64,000 nt of DNA from assembly GCF_001439925.1 (NCBI RefSeq), contig NZ_LMBV01000001.1, forward strand, positions 134,942 through 198,941. The letters run 5' to 3'. Below the pieces are notes generated by a model. It was not told the DNA's origin. It searched no databases and saw only the letters and a program-made list of their open reading frames with translations. The position numbers and the translations under genes were made by a program. Positions 20,555-30,590 of this stretch are shown here, in pieces (position 1 is the stretch's first letter; the number at the start of each line of letters is the position of its first letter). Source of the DNA: Peribacillus muralis. Its GTDB lineage: Bacteria; Bacillota; Bacilli; Bacillales; DSM-1321.

Positions 20555-20609
20555 TGGATCTAAAAAAGTAAGACCGCCAGTACATAATGGCAGTCCCCGA
20601 ATATAGACA

Positions 20610-20647
20610 AAAGGGTTTCGGAATGATCTCATTCCGAAACCCTTTTT
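20610..20647 (+). terminator. Terminator of clpX
   Basis: aagggtttcggaatga pairs with tcattccgaaaccctt, followed by five T. Confidence 0.9.
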
Positions 20648-20762
20648 CTTTGCAAATTCCCCGCTTGATCTCATGCTTTTGTATGCGCGGACTCAATAAA
20701 ACCAGCCTCTGCCCGTGTCCGTTGTTTCAGTGGTAAGACGAGGTATAAGAACTGTTTACAAG

Positions 20763-21174
20763 TCAAGACCTCAGCTATTTCACTCAGGTGTTGCTTGTTT
20801 TTTTTCTTTAAAAGAACCTGAGCTCCGTCGTTGACTGATCCATTTTCCCAGTTGAGGGAGTCAGGTCATACTCTCTGATAATGTCTTTGTCTGGCTTTCC
20901 ATTTAGATAGTATTGTACCTTTTAATTCTTCGGTAAATGTTCCGCGCGCAAGCATGTTCCTTAGGCTACTTGATCTTAAAAAAATGATCTAACTTACTGT
21001 TGCCGATTCAATCTATATTTTCACGCTAAGTTGATTGGAACGAAAGGTGTGACACTCCTGCGGGAAATGCGTGTCTTCGTGAGACAGAGACATCGCAGGC
21101 TAAAAGCTGAGGAGGCTCACGGACCGCCTGCAGTACAATGAAACGGACATTGTACAAACTCACCAAAACTTTGA
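20763..21174. repeat. Long direct repeat, copy A (clpX-lonB spacer)
   Basis: About 410 bp that is diverged but clearly collinear with 21314-21741, offset by about 551 bp at its left end. It starts cctcagct.. then cactcaggtgttgcttg, continues with tcatactctctgataatgtc, and ends with the GC-rich cgaaaggtgtgacactcctg element. Copy A has a 1-base deletion in the small minus-strand frame that copy B keeps open. Confidence 0.85.
21031..21150 (+). repeat. GC-rich interspersed repeat, copy 2
   Basis: It contains ggaacgaaaggtgtgacac, tcctgcgggaaatgcg and gaggaggctcacggaccgcc. It is the reverse complement of the 4167-4318 element and forms the right end of direct repeat A. Confidence 0.8.
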
Positions 21175-21242
21175 GCAATGAAAGTCTAACCTCAACCTAA
21201 TCGAAAGATATCATGCCATTTTTTCTCGATCCTTACATACGT

Positions 21243-21395
21243 TTAATCACTCACAATGGCTAGCAGCGCTTGTCTTACGATCTCATTCTCCATCTCTAAC
21301 TGTTTATTTCTCTTCAATACCTCAGCTGATTCACTCAGGCGTTGCTTGTTTTTTTTCTTTAAAAGAACCTGAGCTTTCGTTGTTGACTGATCCAT
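21243..21395 (-). CDS. Doubtful small basic ORF in repeat B (50 aa)
   Basis: A 50-residue frame, lysine- and glutamate-rich, with a coiled-coil-like C-terminal part (KRNKQLEMENEIVRQALL). That pattern resembles the end of IS3-type OrfA proteins. The ribosome binding site is weak. The homologous frame in repeat A is broken by a 1-base deletion. It is most likely a transposase-derived relic rather than a working gene. Confidence 0.3.
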   Translation of the reverse strand: MDQSTTKAQVLLKKKNKQRLSESAEVLKRNKQLEMENEIVRQALLAIVSD

Positions 21396-21741
21396 TTACC
21401 CAGTGGAAAGAGTTGGGTCATACTCTCTGATAATGTCTTTGCCTGGCTTGCCATTAATGTATATTTGTATTTTTTTTTACTCTTCGGTGAATTTTCGACA
21501 CGCACGTATGTTTTCCGTAGCCTACTCGATCTTAAAATAATGATCTAACTTAGTGTTGCCGTTTCAATCTACATTTTCACGCAGAGTGGATTGGAACGAA
21601 AGGTGTGACACTCCTGCGGGAAATGCGGTTAAGGGGAGACACCGCAGGCGCAAAGCGCCAAGGAGGCTCCCCGACCGCCCGCGGAAAGGGAGCGCCTGAA
21701 GTGCAATGAAACGATATAATCCAAACTCGCCAAAACTATTT
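21314..21741. repeat. Long direct repeat, copy B (clpX-lonB spacer)
   Basis: About 428 bp collinear with 20763-21174, with many substitutions and a few indels. Its left part overlaps the small minus-strand frame at 21243-21395, and its right part is the GC-rich element at 21588-21716. Confidence 0.85.
21588..21716 (+). repeat. GC-rich interspersed repeat, copy 3
   Basis: This is the most complete copy. It carries cgaaaggtgtgacactcctg, then gacaccgcaggcgcaaagcg, gaggctccccgaccgcccgc and cgcctgaagtgcaatgaaac. Internal complementarity (ccgcaggcgc/gcgcc) suggests that it folds. Confidence 0.8.
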
Positions 21742-21781
21742 CCCCCGCCAAAACCCCAATAATTTACAACGTGGATTTCTT

Positions 21782-21812
21782 GGATAATTTCGCCCTTCCA
21801 AAGGAGATACTA
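21782..21812 (+). promoter_or_regulatory. Candidate sigma-F promoter of lonB
   Basis: GGAGATACTA (21803-21812) matches the sigma-F -10 pattern GGNNANAMTR fully. GGATA (21782-21786) fits the -35 pattern GYWTA at four of five positions, with a 16-bp spacer. LonB of B. subtilis is expressed in the forespore under sigma-F, which fits. Confidence 0.5.
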
Positions 21813-21851
21813 ACAGAAATGACAAACTAGGAGAGTGCAGGAGGGAATAGA

Positions 21852-23522
21852 ATGAATTGGACAGGATTGGCGTTGTTTATTCAGCTGTTTTTTGGGATTA
21901 TTATTGGACTGTATTTTTTTAACTTATTGAAAGGCCAGCGGACCCAAAAGGTTTCGATTGACCGGGATTCACGAAAGGAAATGGACCAATTACGAAAAAT
22001 GAGGTCGATCTCACTAACCGAACCATTGGCAGAGAAGGTCAGACCAAGCACATTCGACGAAATCATCGGGCAGCAGGATGGAATTAAAGCATTGAAAGCT
22101 GCATTATGTGGACCGAATCCTCAGCATGTGATCGTGTACGGCCCTCCGGGGGTTGGGAAAACGGCAGCAGCCAGACTTGTCCTTGAAGAGGCTAAGAAAA
22201 ATGGTAAATCACCTTTTAAAAACTCAGCCGTGTTCGTTGAATTGGATGCGACTACAGCCAGGTTCGATGAGCGCGGGATTGCCGATCCGCTGATCGGGTC
22301 GGTGCACGACCCGATCTATCAAGGTGCCGGGGCAATGGGACAGGCTGGCATCCCGCAGCCAAAGCAAGGAGCTGTCAGCAATGCTCATGGCGGTGTGCTG
22401 TTCATAGATGAAATAGGGGAGCTGCATCCCATCCAAATGAATAAACTACTAAAGGTATTGGAGGATCGAAAGGTTTTTCTGGAGAGTGCCTACTATCAAG
22501 AAGAAAATCAAAATATTCCCACTCACATCCATGATATTTTCAAAAACGGGCTTCCAGCCGACTTTCGCTTGATTGGAGCGACAACGAGGACACCGAATGA
22601 AATTGCACCTGCAATCCGTTCAAGATGCATCGAAGTGTTTTTCCGTGAACTGGATCGTGAAGAAATCATTACAGTAGCTAAGAATGCCTCCGAAAAAGTG
22701 GGGATCACGATAAGCGAAAAAGGATTGCAGTCGGTTTCCGATTATGCCCGGAATGGCAGGGAAGCGGTCAATATGATCCAAAGTCTTGCAGGAATCTCCA
22801 TTAATGAAGACAGGACCTTCATAAGAGAAGAAGATATAGATTGGATGGCACATAGCAGTCAATTGACGCCACGGATGGACCGGAAAATAGAATCAAATTC
22901 AAAAATAGGCTTAGTAAACGGTCTTGCCGTCTATGGTCCCAACTCAGGGGCATTGCTGGAAATCGAGGTTAGCGTCATGGCTGCCTGCAATGAAAAAGGC
23001 TCGATAAATATTACCGGAATCGTTGAAGAGGAAAGCATTGGCGGAGGGAATGGCAAGTCGATCCGCCGCAAAAGCATGGCGAAAGGTTCGGTTGAAAACG
23101 TAATTACGGTTCTCCGTTCGATGGGGGTGCCTGCCGATCAATTCGATATCCATGTTAACTTCCCGGGCGGAAGTCCCGTCGATGGCCCTTCTGCGGGGAT
23201 TGCGATGGCAACTGGCATATACTCGGCCATATATAAAATCCCTGTTGACCATACAATCGCAATGACTGGGGAAATCAGCCTCCATGGCGGTGTTAAACCA
23301 ATTGGCGGAGTGATACCGAAAATCAAGGCTGCGAAGCTAGCGGGAGCAAACAAAGTGATTATCCCAGCCGAAAACATGCAGCCGCTGTTATTGGAAATCA
23401 ACGATATCGAAATCATTCCCGTTTCACATGTAAAAGAAGTGCTGGATCATGCATTGAAAAAGGAAATGATGTCGGAGCAAATCCTCACATCCTTGGACCT
23501 ATCAAAAAAAGAAAGCGTATAA
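21852..23522 (+). CDS. lonB: ATP-dependent protease LonB (forespore type)
   Basis: A 556-residue protein starting with one membrane-anchor segment (about residues 5-24). An AAA+ domain follows with Walker A GPPGVGKT and Walker B VLFIDEIGEL. The C-terminal Lon protease domain carries the catalytic Ser in DGPSAGIAMATGI and the general-base Lys in the later GGVIPKIKAAKLAG segment. It lacks the large N-terminal domain of LonA. In Bacillus, LonB is a sporulation-linked protease, and the upstream sigma-F-like promoter supports this. It lies directly before lonA, as in B. subtilis. Confidence 0.94.
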   Translation: MNWTGLALFIQLFFGIIIGLYFFNLLKGQRTQKVSIDRDSRKEMDQLRKMRSISLTEPLAEKVRPSTFDEIIGQQDGIKALKAALCGPNPQHVIVYGPPGVGKTAAARLVLEEAKKNGKSPFKNSAVFVELDATTARFDERGIADPLIGSVHDPIYQGAGAMGQAGIPQPKQGAVSNAHGGVLFIDEIGELHPIQMNKLLKVLEDRKVFLESAYYQEENQNIPTHIHDIFKNGLPADFRLIGATTRTPNEIAPAIRSRCIEVFFRELDREEIITVAKNASEKVGITISEKGLQSVSDYARNGREAVNMIQSLAGISINEDRTFIREEDIDWMAHSSQLTPRMDRKIESNSKIGLVNGLAVYGPNSGALLEIEVSVMAACNEKGSINITGIVEEESIGGGNGKSIRRKSMAKGSVENVITVLRSMGVPADQFDIHVNFPGGSPVDGPSAGIAMATGIYSAIYKIPVDHTIAMTGEISLHGGVKPIGGVIPKIKAAKLAGANKVIIPAENMQPLLLEINDIEIIPVSHVKEVLDHALKKEMMSEQILTSLDLSKKESV

Positions 23523-23528
23523 AGGAAG

Positions 23529-23558
23529 TGCCCCGGCTTAACAAAACCGGGGCATTAT
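23529..23558 (+). terminator. Probable terminator of lonB
   Basis: tgccccggctt...aaccggggca forms a strong stem but is followed only by ttataat, so efficiency may be limited. Confidence 0.55.
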
Positions 23559-23765
23559 AATGATGTCACGAATCAATCATTCAGGAAAAAAATCGTGAGT
23601 TCAGACGTGCTTTTTTATTTAATATTGGAGATAATAAGAGCAGTCGAAACGTGTTAAGGTAAACGAATAGACACTTCTATATAAATAGGATAGAATTGTT
23701 AAAAGGTTGAGAACATGGGTAAATAGTTTACAACGACGATATTAAATAGATGGAGGTGTCAGGAA

Positions 23766-26087
23766 ATGACTGATAAAGAAATCATCGTCCCCCTCCTGCC
23801 GCTAAGAGGATTGCTTGTATATCCAACGATGGTCCTTCATTTAGATGTAGGCCGAGATAAATCGGTGCAAGCCCTTGAGAAAGCAATGGTGGAAGACCAT
23901 CTTATATTTTTGACGACACAACAAGATGTTTCGTTGGACGAACCAGGTGAAGAAGATTTATTTAAAATGGGAACCTTAACAAAAGTAAAGCAAATGTTGA
24001 AGCTTCCGAACGGAACAATCCGGGTGTTGGTGGAAGGATTGAACCGAGCAGAGGTCGTTGAATTTTACGATTATGAGACACATTATGGTGCCAAGATAAA
24101 AATATATGAAGATAGCGATGATAAGGATGCGGAACATCAAGCATTGATGCGCACTCTTCTGGATTATTTTGAACAATACATAAAAATGTCCAAGAAAATA
24201 ACCGGTGAAACATTCACATCCACTTCCGATATCGAAGAGCCAGGGAGATTGGCTGATATCATTGCCTCCCACCTGCCTTTGAAGCTGAAGGAGAAGCAGG
24301 AAGTGCTAGAGACGATTGATATGAAAAAGCGCTTAAGCCGTGTAATCGAAATCATCAATAATGAAAAAGAGGTTCTTTTTCTCGAGAAAAAGATCGGCCA
24401 GCGTGTCAAGCGTTCGATGGAACGGACTCAAAAGGAATATTATCTACGTGAACAAATGAAAGCGATCCAAAAGGAACTGGGCGATAAAGAAGGAAAGACG
24501 GGCGAGATTGAAGTCCTCAACGAAAAGATTGAAGAAGCGGACATGCCTGAGCACATTAAAGCAGCGGCCTTAAAGGAGTTGGACCGGTATGAAAAAGTGC
24601 CTTCTAGCTCTGCTGAGAGCTCTGTCATCCGCAACTATATCGATTGGTTGATTTCGCTTCCTTGGTCCAAAGCGACAAAAGATGATTTGAATATCCATAA
24701 AGCCGAAAAAATCCTCAATAGAGATCATCATGGATTGGAAAAGGTGAAAGAGCGGGTGCTTGAGTATTTGGCCGTTCAGCAATTGACCAATTCCTTGAAG
24801 GGGCCGATCCTTTGCTTAGTGGGACCGCCTGGTGTCGGAAAAACCAGCCTGGCTAAATCGATCGCATCATCCATGAACCGGAACTTCGTTCGCATCTCAT
24901 TAGGTGGAGTGCGTGATGAATCGGAAATCCGCGGACATCGCCGCACATATGTAGGGGCGATGCCAGGACGGATCATCCAGGGCATGAAAAAAGCCGGAAC
25001 GATTAATCCCGTCTTTTTACTGGACGAAGTGGATAAAATGTCCAATGATTTCAGGGGAGATCCATCTGCAGCGATGCTTGAGGTGCTTGATCCTGAACAA
25101 AACCATAACTTCAGCGATCATTATATTGAAGAAACGTATGATCTTTCCAAAGTCATGTTCATAGCGACTGCGAATAATTTGGGCTCCATTCCTGGTCCGC
25201 TTCGTGATCGTATGGAAATCATTTCGATTGCAGGTTATACTGAGATAGAGAAACTTCATATAGCCAAGGATCACCTCCTGCCTAGACAGTTGGAAAGCCA
25301 TGGTTTATTGAAGACACAATTGCAAATCCGTGAGGAAGCTCTTACCAAAATCATCCGTTATTACACCCGGGAAGCCGGTGTCAGAAGTCTGGAGCGGCAG
25401 CTTGCAGGCATCTGCCGGAAGACTGCGAAAATCATCGTATCCGGGGATAAGAAGCGGGTCGTCATTTCTGATAAGAATGTCGAGGAGTTTCTGGGGAAAA
25501 CGATGTTCCATTATGGACAAGCAGAGGTCGAGAATCAGGTCGGTGTAGCCAACGGCTTGGCTTACACATCAGTTGGCGGCGATACGCTGCAAATCGAGGT
25601 TTCCTTGTCACCAGGTAAAGGCAAGCTCATCTTGACAGGCAAGCTTGGCGATGTAATGAAAGAATCAGCACAGGCCGCTTTCAGTTATGTCCGTTCAAAA
25701 ACCGAGAAACTTCATATTGATACGAACTTCCATGAAAAATATGATATTCATATTCATGTCCCTGAAGGTGCTGTCCCTAAGGATGGTCCTTCTGCTGGCA
25801 TCACGATTGCAACAGCGTTAATATCGGCCCTTACCAACAGGCCGATCAGAAAAGAGGTAGGCATGACAGGCGAAATTACATTACGCGGACGGGTTCTTCC
25901 GATCGGCGGCCTTAAAGAAAAATCTTTAGCGGCTCACCGGGCAGGACTTACGAAAATCATCATCCCGCAAAATAACGAAAAGGATATTGATGATATCCCG
26001 GAGAGTGTCCGTAAAGCACTAACATTTGTTCCAGTCTCACACGTCGATGAAGTTCTTGAGCATGCATTGGTAGGTGTGGACGAATGA
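23766..26087 (+). CDS. lonA: ATP-dependent protease LonA
   Basis: A 773-residue Lon protease degrading misfolded and regulatory proteins. The N-terminal substrate domain begins [15 protein letters not shown]. The AAA+ module has Walker [13 protein letters not shown] and Walker [11 protein letters not shown]. The protease domain has Ser in [14 protein letters not shown] and Lys in [14 protein letters not shown]. All catalytic residues are present and length is normal. It has a good GGAGG site, and its stop overlaps the start of engB by four bases (ATGA). Confidence 0.97.
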   Translation: MTDKEIIVPLLPLRGLLVYPTMVLHLDVGRDKSVQALEKAMVEDHLIFLTTQQDVSLDEPGEEDLFKMGTLTKVKQMLKLPNGTIRVLVEGLNRAEVVEFYDYETHYGAKIKIYEDSDDKDAEHQALMRTLLDYFEQYIKMSKKITGETFTSTSDIEEPGRLADIIASHLPLKLKEKQEVLETIDMKKRLSRVIEIINNEKEVLFLEKKIGQRVKRSMERTQKEYYLREQMKAIQKELGDKEGKTGEIEVLNEKIEEADMPEHIKAAALKELDRYEKVPSSSAESSVIRNYIDWLISLPWSKATKDDLNIHKAEKILNRDHHGLEKVKERVLEYLAVQQLTNSLKGPILCLVGPPGVGKTSLAKSIASSMNRNFVRISLGGVRDESEIRGHRRTYVGAMPGRIIQGMKKAGTINPVFLLDEVDKMSNDFRGDPSAAMLEVLDPEQNHNFSDHYIEETYDLSKVMFIATANNLGSIPGPLRDRMEIISIAGYTEIEKLHIAKDHLLPRQLESHGLLKTQLQIREEALTKIIRYYTREAGVRSLERQLAGICRKTAKIIVSGDKKRVVISDKNVEEFLGKTMFHYGQAEVENQVGVANGLAYTSVGGDTLQIEVSLSPGKGKLILTGKLGDVMKESAQAAFSYVRSKTEKLHIDTNFHEKYDIHIHVPEGAVPKDGPSAGITIATALISALTNRPIRKEVGMTGEITLRGRVLPIGGLKEKSLAAHRAGLTKIIIPQNNEKDIDDIPESVRKALTFVPVSHVDEVLEHALVGVDE

Positions 26088-26665
26088 AAGTGACAAGTTC
26101 AGATATTGTCATCAGTGCCGTAAAGCCTGAACAATATCCCAATACTCCAGTTCCGGAGTTTGCCTTAGCGGGCCGTTCCAACGTTGGGAAATCAAGTTTC
26201 ATCAACAAAATGATCAACCGGAAAAACTTGGCGCGTACATCGTCCAAGCCGGGTAAGACACAGACTTTGAATTTTTATATCATAAATGAAGCACTCCATT
26301 TTGTGGATGTTCCGGGTTATGGTTATGCAAAGGTATCCAAAACGGAGCGTGATGCATGGGGAAGAATGATCGAAACGTACTTCACTTCCCGTGATCAGCT
26401 CCGCGCTGCGCTTTTGATCGTCGATTTGCGTCATCCACCGACAAAGGATGATATCGCGATGTATGAATTCCTGAAGCATTATGACCTGCCGAGGATCGTC
26501 ATCGCCACAAAAGCGGATAAAATTCCGAAAGGCAAATGGCAGAAGCACTTAAAAGTCACGCGCCAAACGTTAAATATGGAAAAAGAAGATGAATTGCTTC
26601 TTTTCTCCGGTGAAACGGGCGAAGGGAAAGAACAAGCCTGGGGCGTCCTTAAGAAATATATGTAA
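26084..26665 (+). CDS. engB: Ribosome biogenesis GTPase EngB (YsxC)
   Basis: A 193-residue TRAFAC-class GTPase needed for 50S assembly. G1 is GRSNVGKS, G3 is DVPGYGYA and G4 is ATKADK. Length is usual. It overlaps lonA by ATGA and so is translationally coupled to it. A strong terminator follows. Confidence 0.95.
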   Translation: MKVTSSDIVISAVKPEQYPNTPVPEFALAGRSNVGKSSFINKMINRKNLARTSSKPGKTQTLNFYIINEALHFVDVPGYGYAKVSKTERDAWGRMIETYFTSRDQLRAALLIVDLRHPPTKDDIAMYEFLKHYDLPRIVIATKADKIPKGKWQKHLKVTRQTLNMEKEDELLLFSGETGEGKEQAWGVLKKYM

Positions 26666-26669
26666 AACA

Positions 26670-26702
26670 AAAGGGTATTCCGTATTCGGAATACCCTTTT
26701 TC
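26670..26702. terminator. Terminator of lonA-engB
   Basis: aaagggtattccg...cggaatacccttt hairpin with T-run on the plus strand; the A-run on the other side may also serve the convergent gene at 26733. Confidence 0.88.
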
Positions 26703-26732
26703 ATGATGAATTTCGTCTGGATCGGAGCATAC

Positions 26733-27215
26733 TCACTTCTTCCGAATCAAAAAATAGATGCCGATTGCCATTAAGGCAAATGGCCAGAACCTTTCGATAT
26801 TCGCCGTGGTTGTCTCAACCATTCCGAAAGAGGTTGAGATTTTATCATAGAATAAGAAAAGAATCGAAATGATCAGCAATATCAACCCATGAAACATTCC
26901 GGTATTTGTTTTGCGGGCCCGGAGTATAAAACCCAGTGAGATGATTAAAATAAAGATACCTATATTATCTGGCCATATTTCCAGGTTTTTTACGATGTGG
27001 AAATGTGCCCCGAACCCAAGCAAGATCACGCCGGGCAGGATCGATTCATATTCATTGCCGCTATAAGCCTGAATCAAGAAGGCGGCACCCACTATACATA
27101 ATAGGGTCGGCCAGCTAAAGAAGCCTGGGAAAATCAAGATTTGGGAATGTTCAAGAAAGAAATAGAGACCGAAACCGATTAAAACGATTCCAGGGAAAAT
27201 ACGTTGCGTTTTCAT
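26733..27215 (-). CDS. LiaI/LiaF-like transmembrane protein (DUF5668 type)
   Basis: A 160-residue membrane protein with alternating short hydrophobic segments, several glycine-rich (PGIVLIGFGLYFFLEH, PGVILLGFGAHF, PFALMAIGIYFLIRKK). This repeated pattern is characteristic of the LiaI-LiaF-like N-terminal membrane domain. It has an AGGAGG site and is transcribed toward engB and divergently from hemA. In B. subtilis hemA follows engB directly, so this gene is an insertion in the conserved order. The function is unknown; a link with envelope stress is possible. Confidence 0.75.
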   Translation of the reverse strand: MKTQRIFPGIVLIGFGLYFFLEHSQILIFPGFFSWPTLLCIVGAAFLIQAYSGNEYESILPGVILLGFGAHFHIVKNLEIWPDNIGIFILIISLGFILRARKTNTGMFHGLILLIISILFLFYDKISTSFGMVETTTANIERFWPFALMAIGIYFLIRKK

Positions 27216-27409
27216 GTTATCCTCCTATTCAATTCGATTACTTGAAGTTTTTTGCCATTTTTGATATGGTACTTTTGTACACAATGTCGAAATATGTATG
27301 TAACATTTAAATCACTGCTGGAACAATTTTTACGTTATAGCCGTCTTTTCATGGTAGCATATGTTTTCATAAACTGTTCATATTATTTACGTGAATCCAT
27401 TTTAGGACA

Positions 27410-27418
27410 TGGTATAAT
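27410..27418 (+). promoter_or_regulatory. Extended -10 promoter of the hem operon
   Basis: TGGTATAAT is an extended -10 element (TG plus a perfect TATAAT) 40 bp upstream of hemA. No good -35 box is seen, as is common for extended -10 promoters. Confidence 0.5.
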
Positions 27419-27457
27419 AAATTTACATGAAAAATTTTGGGGGTGCAAAACAAAAGG

Positions 27458-28807
27458 ATGCATATTCTAGCGGTTGGTATAAATTACAAAACTGCCCCTG
27501 TTGAAATTCGGGAAAAACTGTCGTTTAACGAAGCCGAACTTGCCGAGGCAATGAAAGCTCTTAAAAATAAAAAAAGCATCTTGGAAAATGTCATTATTTC
27601 AACATGTAACAGAACGGAAATATTTGCGGTCGGTGACCAGCTTCATACAACCCGTTATTATATTAAGGAATTTCTTTCGGAATGGTTTAACATCGACAAA
27701 GAAGAATTTTCTAAATATCTGTTTATTTATGAAGGCGATGGGGCCGTCGAGCATTTATTTTCGGTTACGTGCGGCTTGAATTCAATGATCCTTGGGGAAA
27801 CTCAGATTTTGGGACAAGTTCGCTCAAGCTATATGTTGGCACAAAAAGAAGATACGCTTGGTACGGTTTTTAACCATCTCTTCAAGCAATCCCTTACATT
27901 AGCAAAAAAAGCTCATTCAGAAACGGAAATCAATACGAATGCCGTTTCCGTCAGCTATGCGGCCGTCGAGCTTGCCAAAAAAATCTTCGGAGGTCTGAAC
28001 GGCAAGAACGTCTTGATTCTTGGTGCCGGTAAAATGGGAGAGCTGGCGATCCAGAATCTTCATAGCAATGGTGCCGAGAGCATTACGGTCATTAACCGGA
28101 CCTTTCAGAAAGCGGTCGATTTGGCCGAGAGGTTCAATGGCAAAGCGAAGCAGCTTCAAGAACTGCAATGCGCTTTGGTGGAAGCGGATATTTTAATCAC
28201 CTCCACTGGGTCGAAAGAGCTCCTCGTAACAAAAGAGATGATGACATTCGTGAACAAGCTCCGCAAAGGCCGTCCTATCTTCATGGTCGATATCGCCGTT
28301 CCGCGTGACCTCGACCCAAAATTGGCCGAGCTGGAAAATGTCTTTTTGTATGACATTGACGATCTTGAAGGTATCGTACAAGCGAATATCGAAGAGCGTA
28401 GAAAAGCTGCCGAGAAAATAGAGATGATGATTGAATCCGAAATCGTCGACTTCAATCAATGGATTAATTTGCTTGGTGTGGTTCCTGTCATTTCTTCATT
28501 ACGGGAAAAATCGCTTTCGATTCAGAAGGAAACGATGGAAAGCATCGAAAGAAAGCTTCCGCATTTAAGCGAGCGTGACAAAAAGGTATTGAACAAGCAT
28601 ACGAAGAGCATCATCAATCAAATGTTAAAAGATCCGATTCTTTATGCAAAAGAGCTGGCGGATGAGCCAAATGCTAAAGAGCAATTGAATAACTTCGTGA
28701 AAATCTTCCATTTGGAGGAATTGATAGAAGACCACCTAGTAGCGGATGATGAAAAAGAATGGAACGGCTCCAAGGCATCCATGCTAAATCCAGTTCCTGT
28801 CCAGTAA
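27458..28807 (+). CDS. hemA: Glutamyl-tRNA reductase
   Basis: A 449-residue enzyme reducing glutamyl-tRNA to glutamate-1-semialdehyde, the first committed step of heme synthesis. The catalytic Cys lies in [13 protein letters not shown] near residue 50. The NADPH-binding motif is [14 protein letters not shown] near 190. The C-terminal dimerisation helix is present. The start at ATG 27458 matches the MHIL.. N-terminus of Bacillus HemA, with a GGGGGTG site about 12 nt upstream. The first residues ([11 protein letters not shown]) lack the Lys-rich motif of the heme-degraded enterobacterial protein. Confidence 0.94.
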   Translation: MHILAVGINYKTAPVEIREKLSFNEAELAEAMKALKNKKSILENVIISTCNRTEIFAVGDQLHTTRYYIKEFLSEWFNIDKEEFSKYLFIYEGDGAVEHLFSVTCGLNSMILGETQILGQVRSSYMLAQKEDTLGTVFNHLFKQSLTLAKKAHSETEINTNAVSVSYAAVELAKKIFGGLNGKNVLILGAGKMGELAIQNLHSNGAESITVINRTFQKAVDLAERFNGKAKQLQELQCALVEADILITSTGSKELLVTKEMMTFVNKLRKGRPIFMVDIAVPRDLDPKLAELENVFLYDIDDLEGIVQANIEERRKAAEKIEMMIESEIVDFNQWINLLGVVPVISSLREKSLSIQKETMESIERKLPHLSERDKKVLNKHTKSIINQMLKDPILYAKELADEPNAKEQLNNFVKIFHLEELIEDHLVADDEKEWNGSKASMLNPVPVQ

Positions 28808-28817
28808 TGAGGTAGAT

Positions 28818-29648
28818 ATGGAATTACTAATGACAAGATTGCATGAAGTCACTGTATTGTTGTATGCCATCAGTATGCTTTTATATTTTATGGACTTCCT
28901 TAATAATGACCAGAAGGCGAACAAGGTCGCTTTCTGGTTGCTTTCTATTGTTTGGGTATTGCAAACAATTTTTTTGTTTCTGTATGTATGGAAAACGGGA
29001 AGGTTCCCGGTTTTGACGATTTTTGAAGGCTTATACTTTTATGCATGGGTTCTCGTATCGTTATCATTAATCATCAATCGATTGTTAAGAGTCGATTTTA
29101 CCGTCTTTTTTACGAATGTTTTAGGCTTCATGGTCATGGCCATCCACACTTTTGCACCTGTCCAGATAGAATCGCAAGTTCTTGCACAGCGTCTCGTTTC
29201 AGAGCTATTGCTCATACATATTACATTTGCCATTCTATCTTATGGTGCGTTTACACTTTCTTTCGTGTTTTCTTTACTCTACTTAATTCAATATGATCTT
29301 CTGAAGCGGAAGAAGTGGGGAAAACGGCTGCTTCGACTCGGTGATTTAACAAAGCTCGAGCATATGTCTTATGTCCTTGCGGCAATAGGCGTGCCCTTGT
29401 TGGTGGTTTCGCTTATCCTCGGCATTCAGTGGGCCTATATAAAAGTACCGGGTGTATCGTGGCTGGACATGAAGATTATCGGCTCGTTTATATTGCTAGT
29501 AGGCTATAGTGTGTTTTTATACTTGAAAATCCGGAAACAAATGTATGGAAGGACACTAGCGTTTCTGAATATTGGATCCTTCATGATTGTGTTAATCAAC
29601 TTTTTCCTTTTCGGAAGCCTTTCAACATTCCACTTTTGGAATACTTAG
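28818..29648 (+). CDS. hemX: HemX, CcsA-like membrane protein
   Basis: A 276-residue protein with about eight membrane segments of the cytochrome c assembly (CcsA/ResC) superfamily. It has His in SELLLIHITFAILSYGAF and W in ILGIQWAYIKV. In B. subtilis HemX negatively affects HemA levels. It sits 10 nt after hemA and 9 nt before hemC in the operon, as in B. subtilis. Confidence 0.9.
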   Translation: MELLMTRLHEVTVLLYAISMLLYFMDFLNNDQKANKVAFWLLSIVWVLQTIFLFLYVWKTGRFPVLTIFEGLYFYAWVLVSLSLIINRLLRVDFTVFFTNVLGFMVMAIHTFAPVQIESQVLAQRLVSELLLIHITFAILSYGAFTLSFVFSLLYLIQYDLLKRKKWGKRLLRLGDLTKLEHMSYVLAAIGVPLLVVSLILGIQWAYIKVPGVSWLDMKIIGSFILLVGYSVFLYLKIRKQMYGRTLAFLNIGSFMIVLINFFLFGSLSTFHFWNT

Positions 29649-29657
29649 GAGGAAACT

Positions 29658-30590
29658 ATGAGAAAAATTATTGTCGGTTCTAGACGAAGTAAATTAGCAA
29701 TCACCCAAACGAATTGGGTGATTGCCCAACTTAAAGAGCTTGGAGCTCCTTATGAGTTCGAGGTAAAGGAAATCGTCACGAAGGGTGACCAAATCCTTGA
29801 TGTAACACTTTCCAAGGTAGGCGGCAAAGGCTTGTTCGTTAAAGAAATCGAACAGGCGATGTTGGATAAAGAAATCGATATGGCCGTACATAGCATGAAG
29901 GATATGCCTGCTGTGCTTCCGTCCGGCTTGACGATCGGCTGCATACCGCCACGTGAGGATCACCGGGATGCCTTGATATCAAAAAACCATGAAACTTTAT
30001 CTCAATTGAAGCCAGGCTCCATCATCGGTACAAGCAGCCTGCGCCGTGGTGCCCAGATTCTGGCGAGAAGACCCGACCTTGAAATTAAATGGATTCGCGG
30101 TAATATCGATACGCGTTTGAACAAGCTGAAAACGGAAGATTATGATGCCATCATCTTAGCGGCAGCTGGACTTTCAAGAATGGGATGGGAACGGGATGTC
30201 GTTACCGAATTTTTAGATGAAGACATTTGCATTCCTGCCGTTGGCCAAGGTGCCCTTTCCATTGAATGCCGTGAAGACGACAAAGATTTACTCGTGGAAC
30301 TTGCAAAATTAACGTGTGAAAAAACGAAAAGGACCGTCGAAGCGGAACGTGCATACTTGGATAAAATGGAAGGCGGATGCCAAGTGCCGATTGCCGGATT
30401 CGCAGTCGCAAAGGATAATGGCTCCGTTTCCTTGACGGCATTGGTCGCTTCCCCTGATGGAAAGGTCATTTACAAAGAAATGGTCGAAGGTACTGATCCC
30501 GTGGCAGTTGGACATGAAGCTGCCAAAAAAATCAGTGAAATGGGCGGTAAAGGGTTGATCGACCGCGTAAAAGAGGAGCTCGATCAGTAA
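29658..30590 (+). CDS. hemC: Porphobilinogen deaminase (hydroxymethylbilane synthase)
   Basis: A 310-residue enzyme polymerising four porphobilinogen molecules. The dipyrromethane cofactor Cys is in [12 protein letters not shown] near 240, and the [13 protein letters not shown] and HSMKDMP motifs are intact. Its stop and the start of hemD share one base (TAATG). Length is normal. Confidence 0.96.
   Translation: MRKIIVGSRRSKLAITQTNWVIAQLKELGAPYEFEVKEIVTKGDQILDVTLSKVGGKGLFVKEIEQAMLDKEIDMAVHSMKDMPAVLPSGLTIGCIPPREDHRDALISKNHETLSQLKPGSIIGTSSLRRGAQILARRPDLEIKWIRGNIDTRLNKLKTEDYDAIILAAAGLSRMGWERDVVTEFLDEDICIPAVGQGALSIECREDDKDLLVELAKLTCEKTKRTVEAERAYLDKMEGGCQVPIAGFAVAKDNGSVSLTALVASPDGKVIYKEMVEGTDPVAVGHEAAKKISEMGGKGLIDRVKEELDQ

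Noticed and set aside
20555-21851. Complete insertion sequence between clpX and lonB
   Set aside because: No transposase catalytic domain, terminal inverted repeats or target duplication were found, only short relic-like frames.
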